The notes under the pieces were generated by a model that was not told the origin of the DNA, did not search any database, and saw only the letters and a list, made by a program, of their open reading frames with translations. From Arachis hypogaea (Eukaryota > Streptophyta > Magnoliopsida > Fabales > Fabaceae), in assembly GCF_003086295.3 (NCBI RefSeq), contig NC_092048.1:87152626-87216625 (forward strand): 64,000 bases of DNA, given 5' to 3'. Every line of letters starts with the position of its first letter. Position 1 is the stretch's first letter. The position numbers were made by a program, and so were the translations under genes. Positions 1 to 9,528 of this stretch are shown piece by piece.

Positions 1-1232
1 TTTTGAATCCCTTTATTTTCTTTTCCACTCAATTTTCGAAAAATCACAAAAAAAATTATAAAACCATAAAAATCAAAAATATTTTATGTATCTTGTTTGA
101 GTCTAGTATCAATTTTTAAGTTTGGTGTCAATTGCATGTCTTTATTCTTCTTGCATTTTTCGAATACATGCATTATGTTCTTCATTGATCTTCAAGTTAT
201 TCTTGATGATTTCCTTGCTCTAATCTTTGAATTCTCTTGTTTTGTGTCTTTTGTTGTTTCTTACATGCATTTTCAAATTGTTATAGTCCTTAGTATACAA
301 ACTTCTAAGTTTGGTGTCTTGCATGCATTGTTTATTTGATCTTAGTTGCATTTTTGTTGTTTCTCATCATTAAAAATTAAAAAAAAATTTCAAAATTGTG
401 TATTTTCAAGTCAATAACACAGAGAATTGAAGATTCAGAACATTCAGCAGAGGAATTACACAGAAAAAGCTGGGCGTTCAAAACGTCCAGTAGAGAAGGA
501 AAACTGGCATTTAAACGCCAGCCAGGGTGCCTGGCTGGGCGTTAAACGCCCAAAAAGGTAGGATTTTGGGCGTTAAACGCCAGAATGGATGCCATTCTGG
601 GCGTTTAACGTCAGGAGGACACTAGAGGGAATATTTTGTTTTTAATTCAAATCTTTTTCAAGTTTTCACAATTTTTCAAAATCAAATCTTTTTCAAATCA
701 TATCTTTTCAATCATATCCTTTCAAAATCAATTTCTTTCCATTTTTTATTTATTATTTTCAAAAATTCTTGCTACAATTCGTAATTTAATTCAAAAAATT
801 TCAAGTTGTTACTTGCCTATTAAGAAAGGATCAAATTTTAATTTTAGAATCATATCTTCTAATCACATCTTTTTCAAAATTAAGTTTCAATCATATTTCT
901 TTGATTTCTAATTTCAAAATCTTTTTCAAAAATCATTTAATTTCTTTCCCAATCTTAGTTTTCGAAAATCATCAATCAAATTTTCAAATTTCTTTTAATT
1001 TTTTTTCAAAATCTTTTTAATTTATTTTCAAAAATTCTTCCCCTCTTTTCACACCATTCTATTTAAGGACTAACACCCCTCCTCAATGAGCAATTCGAAC
1101 TCTATCTCCCTTGATAAGTTCGAATTCTCTCTTCTCTACCTCCTCCTTCTATTCTTCTTTTCCTCTGACACCTCAAGGAATCTCTATACTGTGACATAGA
1201 GGGTTCCATATTTTCTTCTTCTCTCTTTTCAT
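1..1232 (+). other. Element A leader (non-coding)
   Basis: This is an AT-rich 5' leader upstream of gag, with long runs of ttttcaaa/aaaattttc-like low-complexity sequence. The short ORFs here (97-339, 636-911) have low-complexity composition and no counterparts with conserved frame in B or D. Two exact copies of TAAGTTTGGTGT lie at 117-128 and 306-317, at positions equivalent to 12497 and 12686 in B. Confidence 0.75.
474..612 (+). repeat. Palindrome array (GGCGTTTAACGCC type) in leader
   Basis: Four to five imperfect copies of the unit CTGGCGTTTAACGCCAG are spaced by about 20-30 bp. The units can fold as short hairpins. B and D lack an array at this leader position, so it appears specific to A or its subfamily. 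Confidence 0.8.
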
Positions 1233-3514
1233 ATGAGCAGGAGCAAGGACAAGGGCATTCTTGTTGAAGCTGATCCTGAACCTGAAAGGACCTTGAAGAG
1301 AAAGCTAAGAGAAGCTAAAGTACAACTCTCTATAGAGGACCTAACAGAGCTTTTCAAACAAGAAGAAGACATGGCAGCCGAAAACAACAACAATTCCAAC
1401 AATGCAAGGAAGGTGCTTGGTGACTTTACTGCACCTACTCCTGACTTCTATGGGAGAAGCATCTCAATCCATGCCATTGGAGCAAACAACTTTGAACTTA
1501 AGCCTCAATTAGTTTCTCTGATGCAACAGATTTGTAAGTTTCATGGACTTCCATTGGAAGATCCTCATCAATTCTTAGCTGAATTCTTGCAAATCTGTGA
1601 CACTGTCAAGACCAATGGGGTTGATCCCGAGGTCTACAAGCTTATGCTTTTTCCCTTTTCTATAAGAGACAGAGCTAGAACTTGGTTGGATTCACAACCT
1701 AAAGAAAGCCTAAACTCTTGGGAAAAGCTAGTTAATGCCTTCTTGGTAAAGTTCTTTCCACCTCAAAAATTGAGCAAGCTTAGAGTGGAAGTCCAAATCT
1801 TCAGACAGAAGGAAGGTGAATCCCTCTAAGAAGCTTGGAAAAGATACAAGCAATTGATCAGAAGGTGTCCTTCTGACATGCTTTCAGAATGGAGCATCAT
1901 AGGTATCTTCTATGATGGTCTGTCTGAACTGTCCAAAATGTCATTGGACAACTCTACTGGAGGATCTCTTCATCTGAAGAAGATGCCTGCAGAAGCTCAG
2001 GAACTCATTAAAATGTTGCAAATAACCAATTCATGTACACCTCTAAAAGGAATCCTGTGAATAATGGGACAAATCAGAAGAAAGGAGTTCTTGAGATTGA
2101 TACTCTGAATGCCATATTGGCTCAGGACAAAATATTGACTCAACAAGTCAATATGATTTCTCAGAGTCTGTCTGGAATGCAAGCAGCAACAGGCAGTACC
2201 AAAGAAGCTTCATCTGAAGAAGAAGCCTATGATCTTGAGAACCCAGCAATGGAAGAGGTGAATTACATGGGAGAACCCTATGGAAACACCTAGAATCCTT
2301 CATGGAGGAATCATCCAAACCTCTCATGGAAGGATCAACAGAGGCCTCAACAAGGCTTCAACAACAATAATGGTGGAAGAAATAGGTTTAGCAATGGCAA
2401 ACCTTTTCCATCATCTTCTCAGCAACAGACAGAGAATTCTAAGCAGAGCCACTCTGAATTAGCAACTGTAGTCTCTGATCTAATTAAAACCACTCAAGGT
2501 TTCATGACTGAAACAAGGTCCTCCATTAGAAATTTGGAGGCACAAATAGGTCAGCTGAGCAAGAAAGTCACTGAACTCCTTCCTAGTGCTCTTCCAAGAA
2601 ATACAGAAGAGAATCCAAAAAGAGAGTGCAAGGCCATCACCATAACTCACACGGCCGAACCTGGAGAGGAGGAAGAGGCAGTGATCGCCACTGAAGAAGA
2701 CCTGAATGGACGTCCACTGGCCTCCATGGAGTTCCCTAATGAGGAACCATGGGAATCTAGGGATCACACTGAGGCCATAGAGATTTTATTGAATCTACTT
2801 CTACCATTCATGAGCTCTGATGAGTATTCTTCCTCTGAAGAGGATGAAGATGTTACTGAAGAACAAGTTGCCAAGTACCTTGGAGCAATCATGAAGTTAA
2901 ATACCACGTTATTTGGTAATGAGACTTGGGAGGATGAACCCCCATTGCTCATCAAAGAATTGGATGACTTGACTAGGCAGAGATTACCTCTGAAGAGACA
3001 AGATCTTGGAAAGTTCTCAATACCTTGTACCATAGGCACCATGACCTTTGAAAAGGCTTTGTGTGACCTAGGGTCAAGCATAAACCTCATGCCTCTCTCT
3101 GCAATGGAGAAACTGGGAATTTTTGAGGTACAAGCTGTAAGAATCTCATTAGAGATGGCAGACAATTCAAGGAAACAAGCTTATGGACTTGTAGAGGATG
3201 TCTTGGTAAAGGTTGAAGACTATTACATCCCTGCTGATTTCATAATCCTAGAGACTGGAAAGTGTATGGATGAATCCATCATCCTTGGCAGACCCTTCCT
3301 AGCCACAGCAAAAGCTGTGATTGATGTTGACAGAGGAGAATTGGTCCTTCAAGTGAATGAGGACTCCCTTGTGTTTAAAGCTCAAGGATCTCCCTCTGTA
3401 ATCATGGAGAAGAAGCATGAAAAGCTTCTCTCAATGCAGAGTCAAACAGAGCCCCCACATTCAAACTCTAAGTTTGGTGTTGGGAGGCCATCATCATGCT
3501 CTGAGAATCTGTGA
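1233..3514 (+). pseudogene. Element A gag-protease, broken
   Basis: The frame begins MSRSKDKGILVEADPEPE. It contains the Athila-type Gag core (NNFELKPQL, ICDTVKTNGVDPE, WLDSQPKESLNSWEKL, FLVKFFPPQKL) and ends with a retropepsin-like domain with motif ALCDLGSSINLMP (near 3057-3095) and ILGRPFLATAKAVIDV. Compared with B, the reading frame is broken three times: TAT to TAA at 1827-1829, a 1-bp loss near 2013 and TAT to TAG at 2291-2293. After the protease the frame ends with a tail containing one NSKFGVG unit and a stop at 3512-3514. There is no RT. Gag would form the particle and the protease would process it, but this copy cannot make an intact protein. Confidence 0.9.
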
Positions 3515-3580
3515 GGCTCCATGAGAGCCCACTGTCAAGCTATTGACATTAAAGAAGCGCTTGTTGGGAGGCAACCCAAT
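3511..3580 (+). other. Conserved multi-hairpin element between protease and ORF3
   Basis: Four consecutive inverted repeats follow the protease stop: GGCTC-catga-GAGCC, TGTCAA-gcta-TTGACA, the palindrome AAGCGCTT, and TTGGG-aggcaa-CCCAA. The segment is almost identical in B (16214-16283) and D (32638-32706). A diverged but still pairing version occurs in G (minus strand, 50214-50261). Conservation across elements with different coding content suggests a cis-acting RNA structure; the function is unknown. Confidence 0.7.
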
Positions 3581-3730
3581 TTTTACTTATCTATGTTAAA
3601 TTTCTATTTTCTATTATTATTTTATGTTTTCTGTAGGTTGATAATCATGTGAAGTCACAAAAACAACTGAAAAAGAAAAAACAAAATGAAAAACATTATT
3701 AAAAATAGAACACCATGGAGGAGAAACTTA

Positions 3731-3934
3731 CTGGCGTTTAAACGCGAGTAAGGGTAGCAGAATGGACGTTAAACGCCCAGTCTGGCACCATTCTGGGCAT
3801 TTAACGCCAGAAAGGGGCACAGAGCTGGCGTTTAACGCCAGAAAAGGGCAAGAAGCTAGCGTTAAACACCAGAAATGGGCAGCAACCTGGCGTTTAACGC
3901 AAGGATTGGCAGAAAAGGGCGTTTTGCACGCCAC
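3731..3934 (+). repeat. Palindrome array upstream of ORF3 (element A)
   Basis: Six or so CTGGCGTTTAACGCCAG-type units are separated by short AG-rich spacers such as aaaggggcacag. Some units have lost one arm. Equivalent arrays stand at the same place in B (16430-16690) and D (32853-32996). Confidence 0.85.
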
Positions 3935-4142
3935 TTGGTGTAGGGATGAAAAATCCTTAACACCTCAGGATCTGTGGACCCCACAGGATCCCCACCTACC
4001 CCACCTCTCTCTCTCTTCTTCACCCATTCACCAATCCACATCCATCCATCATAAAACCCCACCTACCTCACCATTCAAATTCAAACCACTTCCCCTCCCA
4101 AACCCACCCTATATAGCCGAACCCTAACCCTCTCTCCACCCC

Positions 4143-4150
4143 TATATAAA
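4143..4150 (+). promoter_or_regulatory. TATA box 198 bp upstream of ORF3 (element A)
   Basis: TATATAAA lies in a CCTATATAAACCC context and is followed by a pyrimidine-rich stretch (tcactctctcattttcacac) as in plant core promoters. It is 198 bp from the ORF3 ATG. B has TATATAAA at 17021 and G has TATAAATA at 49356 (minus strand) at nearly the same distance. Promoter activity is inferred. Confidence 0.6.
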
Positions 4151-4266
4151 CCCATCTTCACTCTCTCATTTTCACACAACATAAACACTACTTCTCCTCC
4201 TTGGCCGAAACACCAACCCACCTCCATCTCCTCCATTTCTTCTTCTTATACTCTCTTCTTTCTTCT

Positions 4267-4303
4267 TTTGCTCGAGGACGAGCAAATCTTCTAAGTTTGG
4301 TGT
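4267..4303 (+). other. Hairpin plus TAAGTTTGGTGT module before ORF3
   Basis: TTTGCTCG-AGGA-CGAGCAAA (4267-4286) forms an 8-bp stem with an AGGA loop. After five bases it is followed by TAAGTTTGGTGT (4292-4303). The same arrangement with a different stem stands at the 3' LTR (6539-6574). Confidence 0.7.
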
Positions 4304-4340
4304 GGTAAAAGCATTGCTTTTTATTTTTCCATAACCATTT

Positions 4341-5487
4341 ATGGCACCAAAGGCCAGAGAAACCTCTAGAAAGAGGAAAGGAAAAGCAAAAGCTTCCACC
4401 TCCGAGTCATGGGAGATGGAGAGATTCATCTCAAAGGTGCATCAAGACCACTTCTATGAAGTTGTGGCCAAGAAGAAGGTGATCCCCGAGGTCCCTTTCA
4501 AACTCAAAAAGGGTGAATATCCGGAGATCCGACATGAGATTCAAAGAAGAGGTTGGGAAGTTCTCACCAACCCCATTCAACAAGTTGAAATCTTAATGGT
4601 TCAAGAGTTCTATGCCAATGCATGGATCACCAAGAACCACGATCAAAGTGTGAACCCGGACCCTAAGAATTGGCTTACAACGGTCCGAGGGAAATACTTT
4701 TAGTTCGAAAAATGTAAGGTTGGCATTCAACTTGCCCATGATGCAAGGAGATCCACACCCCTACACTAGAAGGGTCAACTTTGATCAAAGGTTGGACCAA
4801 GTCCTCATAGACATTTGTGAAGAGGGCGCTCAATGGAAGAGAGATTCAAGAGGGAAGCCGGTTCAACTAAGAAGGCATGACCTCAAGCCCGTGGCTAGGG
4901 GATGGTTGGAATTCATCCAACGCTCAATTATTCCCACTAGCAACCGGTCTGAAGTTACTATAGACCGGGCTATCATGATTCATAGCATCATGATTAGAGA
5001 GGAAGTAGAAGTTCATGAGGTTATATCCCAAGAACTCTACAAGGTGGCGGACAAGTCCTCTACTTTGGCAAGGTTAGCCTTCCCTCATCTCATTTGTCAC
5101 CTTTTCAATTCGGCTGGAATTGACATAGAGGAAGACATCCTCATTGATGAGGACAAGCCCATCACTAAGAAAAGGATGGAGCAAACAAGAGATCCCACTC
5201 ATGGACAAGAGCATGAGGAAATTCCTCATCATGAAATCCCTGAGATGCCTCAAGGGATGCATTTTTCTCCACAAAACTATTGGGAGCAAATCAACACCTC
5301 CCTAGGAGAATTAAGTTCCAATATGGGATAACTAAGGGTAGAGCACCAAGAGCATTCCATCCTCCTCCATGAAATTAGAGAAGACCAAAGAACCATGAGA
5401 GAGGAGCAACAAAGGCAAGGAAGAGATATTGAGGAACTCAAGCACTCCATAAGATCTTCAAGAGGAAGAACAAGCCGCCATCACTAA
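4341..5487 (+). pseudogene. Element A ORF3 (plant 'env-like'/Transposase_32-like protein), broken
   Basis: The start MAPKARETSRKRKGKAKASTS is basic. It is followed by a conserved domain with MVQEFYANAWIT, YTRRVNFDQRLD, GWLEFIQRSIIPTSN and HLICHLFNSAGIDIE, and by a C-terminal region rich in E, Q and R (near 5340-5460) likely to be a coiled coil. The domain looks like the 'putative plant transposon protein' family often found after pol in Athila elements. I see no signal peptide or membrane segment. Relative to B there is a 5-bp loss before the stop at 4701-4703, and CAA to TAA at 5329-5331. The final stop is at 5485-5487. Confidence 0.8.
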
Positions 5488-6538
5488 GGTGGATCCGTTC
5501 TTTAATTTCTTTGTTCTTTATTTTCTGTTTTTCGAATTTTTATGCTTTATGTTTATCTATGTTTGTGTCTTTATTACATGATCATTAGTGTCTTAGTGTC
5601 TATGCCTTAAAGTTATGAATATCCTATGAATCCATCACCTTTCTTAAATAAAGAGTGTTTTAATTGAAAAAGAAAAAGAAGTACATGAATTTCAAATTTT
5701 AAAATAGTTTAATTATTTTGATGTGGTGGTAATACTATTGTTTTTCTGAATGAATGCTTGAACAGTGCATATTTTTGAATTTGTTGTTTAAAGAATGTTA
5801 AAATTGTTGGCTCTTGAAAGAATGATGGGAAAAGGAGAAATGTTATTTGATAATATGAAAAATCATAAAATTGATTCTTGAAGCAAGAAAAAGCAGTGAA
5901 AAGCTTGCAAAAAAAAGGAGAAAAAGAAAGAAAAAGCAAGCAGTAAAAGCCAATAGCCCTTTAAACCAAAAGGCAAGGGTAAAATAAAAGGGATCCAAGG
6001 CTTTGAGCATTAGTGGATAGGAGGGCCCATAGGAATAAAATCCTGGCCTAAGCGGCTAAACCAAGCTGTCCCTAACCATGTGCTTGTGGCGTGAAGGTGT
6101 CAAGTGAAAACTTGAGACTGAGCAGTTAAAGTCGTGGTCCAAAGCAAAAAAGAGTGTGCTTAAGAGCTCTGGACACCTCTAATTGGGTACTCTAGCAAAG
6201 CTGAGTCACAATCTGAAAAGGTTCACCCAGTTATGTGTCTGTGGCATTTATGTATCCGGTGGTAATACTGGAAAACAAAATGCTTAGGGTCACGGCCAAG
6301 ACTCATAAAGTAGCTGTGTTCAAGAATCAACATGCTTAACTAGGAGAATCAATAACACTATCTGGATTCTAAGTTCCTATAGAAGCCAATCATTCTGAAC
6401 TTCAAAGGATAAAGTGAGATGCCAAAACTGTTCAGAAGCAAAAAGCTAAAAGCCCCGCTCATCTAATTAAGACTGATCCTCATAGATGCTTTTGGAATTC
6501 ATTGTACATTCTATTCTTTTTATCCTATTTAATTTTTA
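5488..6538 (+). other. Conserved 3' non-coding region of element A
   Basis: There is no convincing gene. The part from about 5940 to 6540 is strikingly similar to B (18840-19490) and D (33950-34595), more so than the surrounding AT-rich part. It includes TCAAGT-GAAA-ACTTGA (6100-6115), a 6-bp stem closed by a GNRA-type loop, and two ATGTG(C/T)(T/C)TGTGGCR motifs near 6078 and 6234. Confidence 0.7.
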
Positions 6539-6576
6539 GTTGCTTGGGAACAAGCAACAATTTAAGTTTGGTGTTG
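6539..6576 (+). other. Hairpin plus TAAGTTTGGTGT at the 3' LTR boundary
   Basis: GTTGCTTGGGAACAAGCAAC (6539-6558) is a perfect 8-bp stem with a GGAA loop. TAAGTTTGGTGT (6563-6574) follows, then TG and the LTR. It lies where a polypurine tract for plus-strand priming is expected, but the sequence is not purine-rich. Confidence 0.7.
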
Positions 6577-8238
6577 TGACGAGCGGATAATTTATACGCT
6601 TTTTGGCATTATTTTTAGTATGTTTTTAGTATATTTTAGTTAGTTTTTATTATATTTTTTATTAGTTTTTATTTAAAATTCACTTTTCTGGACTTTACTA
6701 TGAGTTTGTGTGTTTTTCTGTGATTTCAGGTATTTTCTGGCTGAAATTGAGGGACCTGAGTAAAAATCTGATTCAGAGGCTGAAAAAGGACTGCAGATGC
6801 TGTTGGATTCTGACCTCCCTGCACTCGAAGTAGATTTTTTGGAGCTACAGAAGCTCAATTGGCGCGCTCTTAATTGCGTTGGAGAGTAGACATCCTGGGC
6901 TTTCCAGAAATATATAATAGTCCATACTTTGCCCAAGATTTGATGGCCCAAACCGGCGTTCTAAGTCAGCATAGAAAATCTGGTGTCAAAACGCCAGAAC
7001 TGGCATAAAAGCTGGAGTTAAACGCCCAAACTGGCACAAAAGCTAGCGTTTAACTCCAAGAAAAGAATCTACACATGGAAGCTTCAATGCTCAGCCCAAG
7101 CACACACCAAGTGGGCCTGGAAGAAGATTTCTGCATTAATTACCTATTTCTGTAACCCTAGGCTACTAGTTTTCTATAAATTGGATCTTTTGCTATTGTA
7201 TTTTCATACTTTTCAGAGACTTTCATATACCTTTTGATCTTTATGTTCATGTTTGGGGAGGTTGGCCATTCGGCCATGCCTAGACCCTGTACTTATGTAT
7301 TTTCAACGGTGGAGTTTCTACACACCATAGATTAAGGTGTGGAGCTCTGCTGTTCTTCATGAATTAATACAATTACTATTGTTCTTCTATTCAATTCACG
7401 CCTACTTCTTCTCTAAGATATTCATTCGTTCTTCAACTTGATGAATGTGATGATCCGTGACACTCATTATCATTCTCACCTATGAACATGTGTCTGACAA
7501 CCACCTCTGTTCTACTAGCAATGGCTTGAATTCGTATCTCTTGGGTTTCTAATCTAAGATTAGAACCTTCGTGGTATAGGCTAGAATCAATTGGCAGCCA
7601 TTCCTGAGATCCGGAAAGTCTAAACCTTGTCTGTGGTATTCCGAGTAGGATCTGGGAAGGGATGATTGTGACGAGCTTCAAACACGCGAGTGTTGGGCGT
7701 GTGACAGACGCAAAAGGATCAATGGATCCTATTCCAACATGATCGAGAACCGACAGATGTTTAGCCGTGCGGTGACAGCGCATTTGGAACATTTTCACTG
7801 AGAGGACGGAAAGTAGCCATTGACAATGATGATGCCCAACATAAAGCTTGCCATGGAAGGGAGTATGAATGATTGGAAGAAGGCAATAGGAAAGCAGAGG
7901 TTCAAGAGGAGCAAAGCATCTTCATACGCTTATCTGAAATTCCTACCAATGAATTACATAAGTATCTCTATCTCTATCTCTATCTTTATTTTATGTTTAT
8001 CTTTTAATTATCAATTCTCCATAACCATTTGAATCCGCCTGACTGAGATTTACAAGATGACCATAGCTTGCTTCAAGCCGACAGTCTCCGTGGGATCGAC
8101 CCTTACTCACGTAAGGTATTACTTGGACGACCCAGTGCACTTGCTGGTTAGTTGTGCGGAATTGTGACAAAGTGTGATTCACGTTTGAGAGCTCTAATTC
8201 TTTGGCGCCATTGTTGATGATCACAATTTCGTGCACCA
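6577..8238 (+). repeat. 3' LTR of element A
   Basis: It starts TGACGAGCGGATAATTTATA and ends CGTGCACCA, 1662 bp. It is a diverged homologue of the B (1714/1716 bp) and D (1539/1540 bp) LTRs. It holds a palindrome array at 6954-7060 and a TATA-like CTATAAATT at 7174-7182, 115 bp beyond the array. A (TCTCTA)n microsatellite lies at about 7960-7990. A primer-site-like TTTGGCGCCATTG lies at 8201-8213, inside the LTR. Confidence 0.9.
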
Positions 8239-8955
8239 GTAGACCGCCAGCTTATGGCACATTAATTTGGGGTCTATGCCTAGCATGTCTGCTGCCTTCC
8301 ATGCAAAGAGGTCGACATTATTTCGAAGGAACTGTACGAGTGATTCTTTTATATCTCCCTTTAGGATTGTACCAATATTGGTTGTTTTGTCTGGGATGTC
8401 TCCGATCTGGACTTTCTCTACTTCACCTTCGGGCTGTGGGCGGTGTTCTTCCCGCCTCTGAACTCCCCCGAGTTCGATTGTGTGGAACTCTTCTCCTCTG
8501 TCTCTAAGGTTTAGACTTTCATTGTAGCAGCGGTGCGCCGTCTTCTGGTCTGCTTTTATTGTAGCTATCCCTTTTGTAGTTGGGAATTTCATGCATAGAT
8601 GTGGCATCGAGACTATTACCTCGAGCTGATTCAACGTTGTCCGACCTATTAAGGCGTTGTAGGCCGAGTTCACGTCGACCACGATGTAGTCTATCTTAAG
8701 TGTTCTTGACTGGCTTCCTTTTCCGAAGGTTGTGTGTAGTGAGACATATCCAAGTGGTTGAACTGGGGTGTCTCCCAGTCTGAACAGGCTGTTCGGATAT
8801 GCTCTGAGTTCTTTTTCTTCCAGGCCAAGCTTGTCGAAGGCGGTTTTGAATAAGATGTCGGTGGAGCTTCCTTGGTCTATCAGTGTGCGATGGAGATTTG
8901 TGTTTGCCAGTATAATAGTGATGACCATGGGATCGTCGTGTCCTGAGATGATACC
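8239..8955 (-). pseudogene. Element E, protease to RT start fragment (Tat-type), left part
   Basis: Read on the minus strand this encodes MVITIILANTNLHRTLIDQG and onwards, including the protease motif LIDQGSS, NALIGRTTLNQLE, and the linker up to LMCHKLAVY. There the frame is cut by the 3' LTR of A. The stretch is colinear with C at 21915-22605. On the plus strand it is cut at 8955 by element C; 8955 and 40819 join exactly after removing C and one copy of ATACC. The rest of E pol lies left of the window. Confidence 0.9.
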
Positions 8956-9487
8956 TGTTCACACCCTGGGTCGAGCTATCCAACCCGGGATGTTCAGTAA
9001 CAAAGCGACCGACCTCTTCAGGTCAGGCTATCCGACCTCTTCTCAAAGAGGTCGGCCAAATCGACAGGAAAGCCCAGTAAAGGGCCCAAATAGAGGAACA
9101 TGACCCAAATCCAAAGGCAGTTCAAGCCTATAGAGATAAAGGCGGTTTCCTTGAAGATAAGCTGACCTCACCCAAAGATAGGATAAGATAACTAACTTAT
9201 CTTATCCAAAAAGGTCACTCCACACCATTATAAATACACTGGAGCACCCAGGTATAACTCATACTCTGATTCTACAAAAAACCTATTTAATACCCATGCT
9301 AACTTAAGCATCGGAGTCTCTTGCAGGTACCCCCACCCTTCGGTGACGAAGGATCAGCAGTGCATCCAGTCCCGCAAGTCGGACACGACAGCTCCGGCCG
9401 TTACCCACCAGCCAAACACGTCATCTTCGACCAGTACAGAAGATCTCGTCCGAGATCGACCTACAGTTTCAGGTAACCCTCGGAACA
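8956..9487 (+). repeat. 5' LTR of element C
   Basis: It begins TGTTCACACCCTGGGTCGAG and ends CCTCGGAACA; the ends form the inverted repeat TGTTC/GAACA. TATAAATA at 9229-9236 is the likely core promoter. The 3' copy has lost the first T (CGTTCAC at 40287). Confidence 0.93.
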
Positions 9488-9508
9488 TTGGTGCCTTTGC
9501 CGGGAAAC
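9488..9508 (+). other. Primer binding site of element C
   Basis: TTGGTGCCTTTGCCGGGAAA directly follows the LTR. It is a slightly mutated form of the tRNA-type site TGGCGCCGTTG seen better preserved in E (minus strand, near 42256-42274). Confidence 0.7.
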
Positions 9509-9528
9509 CTGGAAGTCATCCCATTACC

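Larger units (their letters stand above)
1..8238 (+). mobile_element. Element A: Athila-type LTR retrotransposon, non-autonomous, 5' end outside window
   Basis: The internal region (1-6576) and complete 3' LTR (6577-8238) of a Ty3/gypsy element are present. The order is AT-rich leader, gag, aspartic protease, structured non-coding segment, palindrome array, ORF3, conserved 3' non-coding region, LTR. No RT, RNase H or integrase follows the protease. By alignment with element B, base 1 corresponds to about 12377, so roughly 2.2 kb (5' LTR, primer site, part of the leader) lie outside the window. The right end abuts a minus-strand Tat-type pol at 8239, so A inserted into element E; the expected duplication on the right is GTAGA (8239-8243). 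The Athila assignment rests on Gag similarity, the tRNA-Asp-type primer site in B and D, and the ORF3 position. Confidence 0.9.

Noticed and set aside
7820..8032. 70-codon plus-strand ORF in the A LTR ending in ISISISIF
   Set aside because: It spans a (TCTCTA)n microsatellite in the LTR. Similar ORFs in B (11547, 20834) differ in frame and sequence. No coding signal.
8221..8928. C-terminal WCTKL of the minus-strand pol frame as a genuine protein end
   Set aside because: These last codons are read from the end of the A LTR; homology to C stops at 8239.
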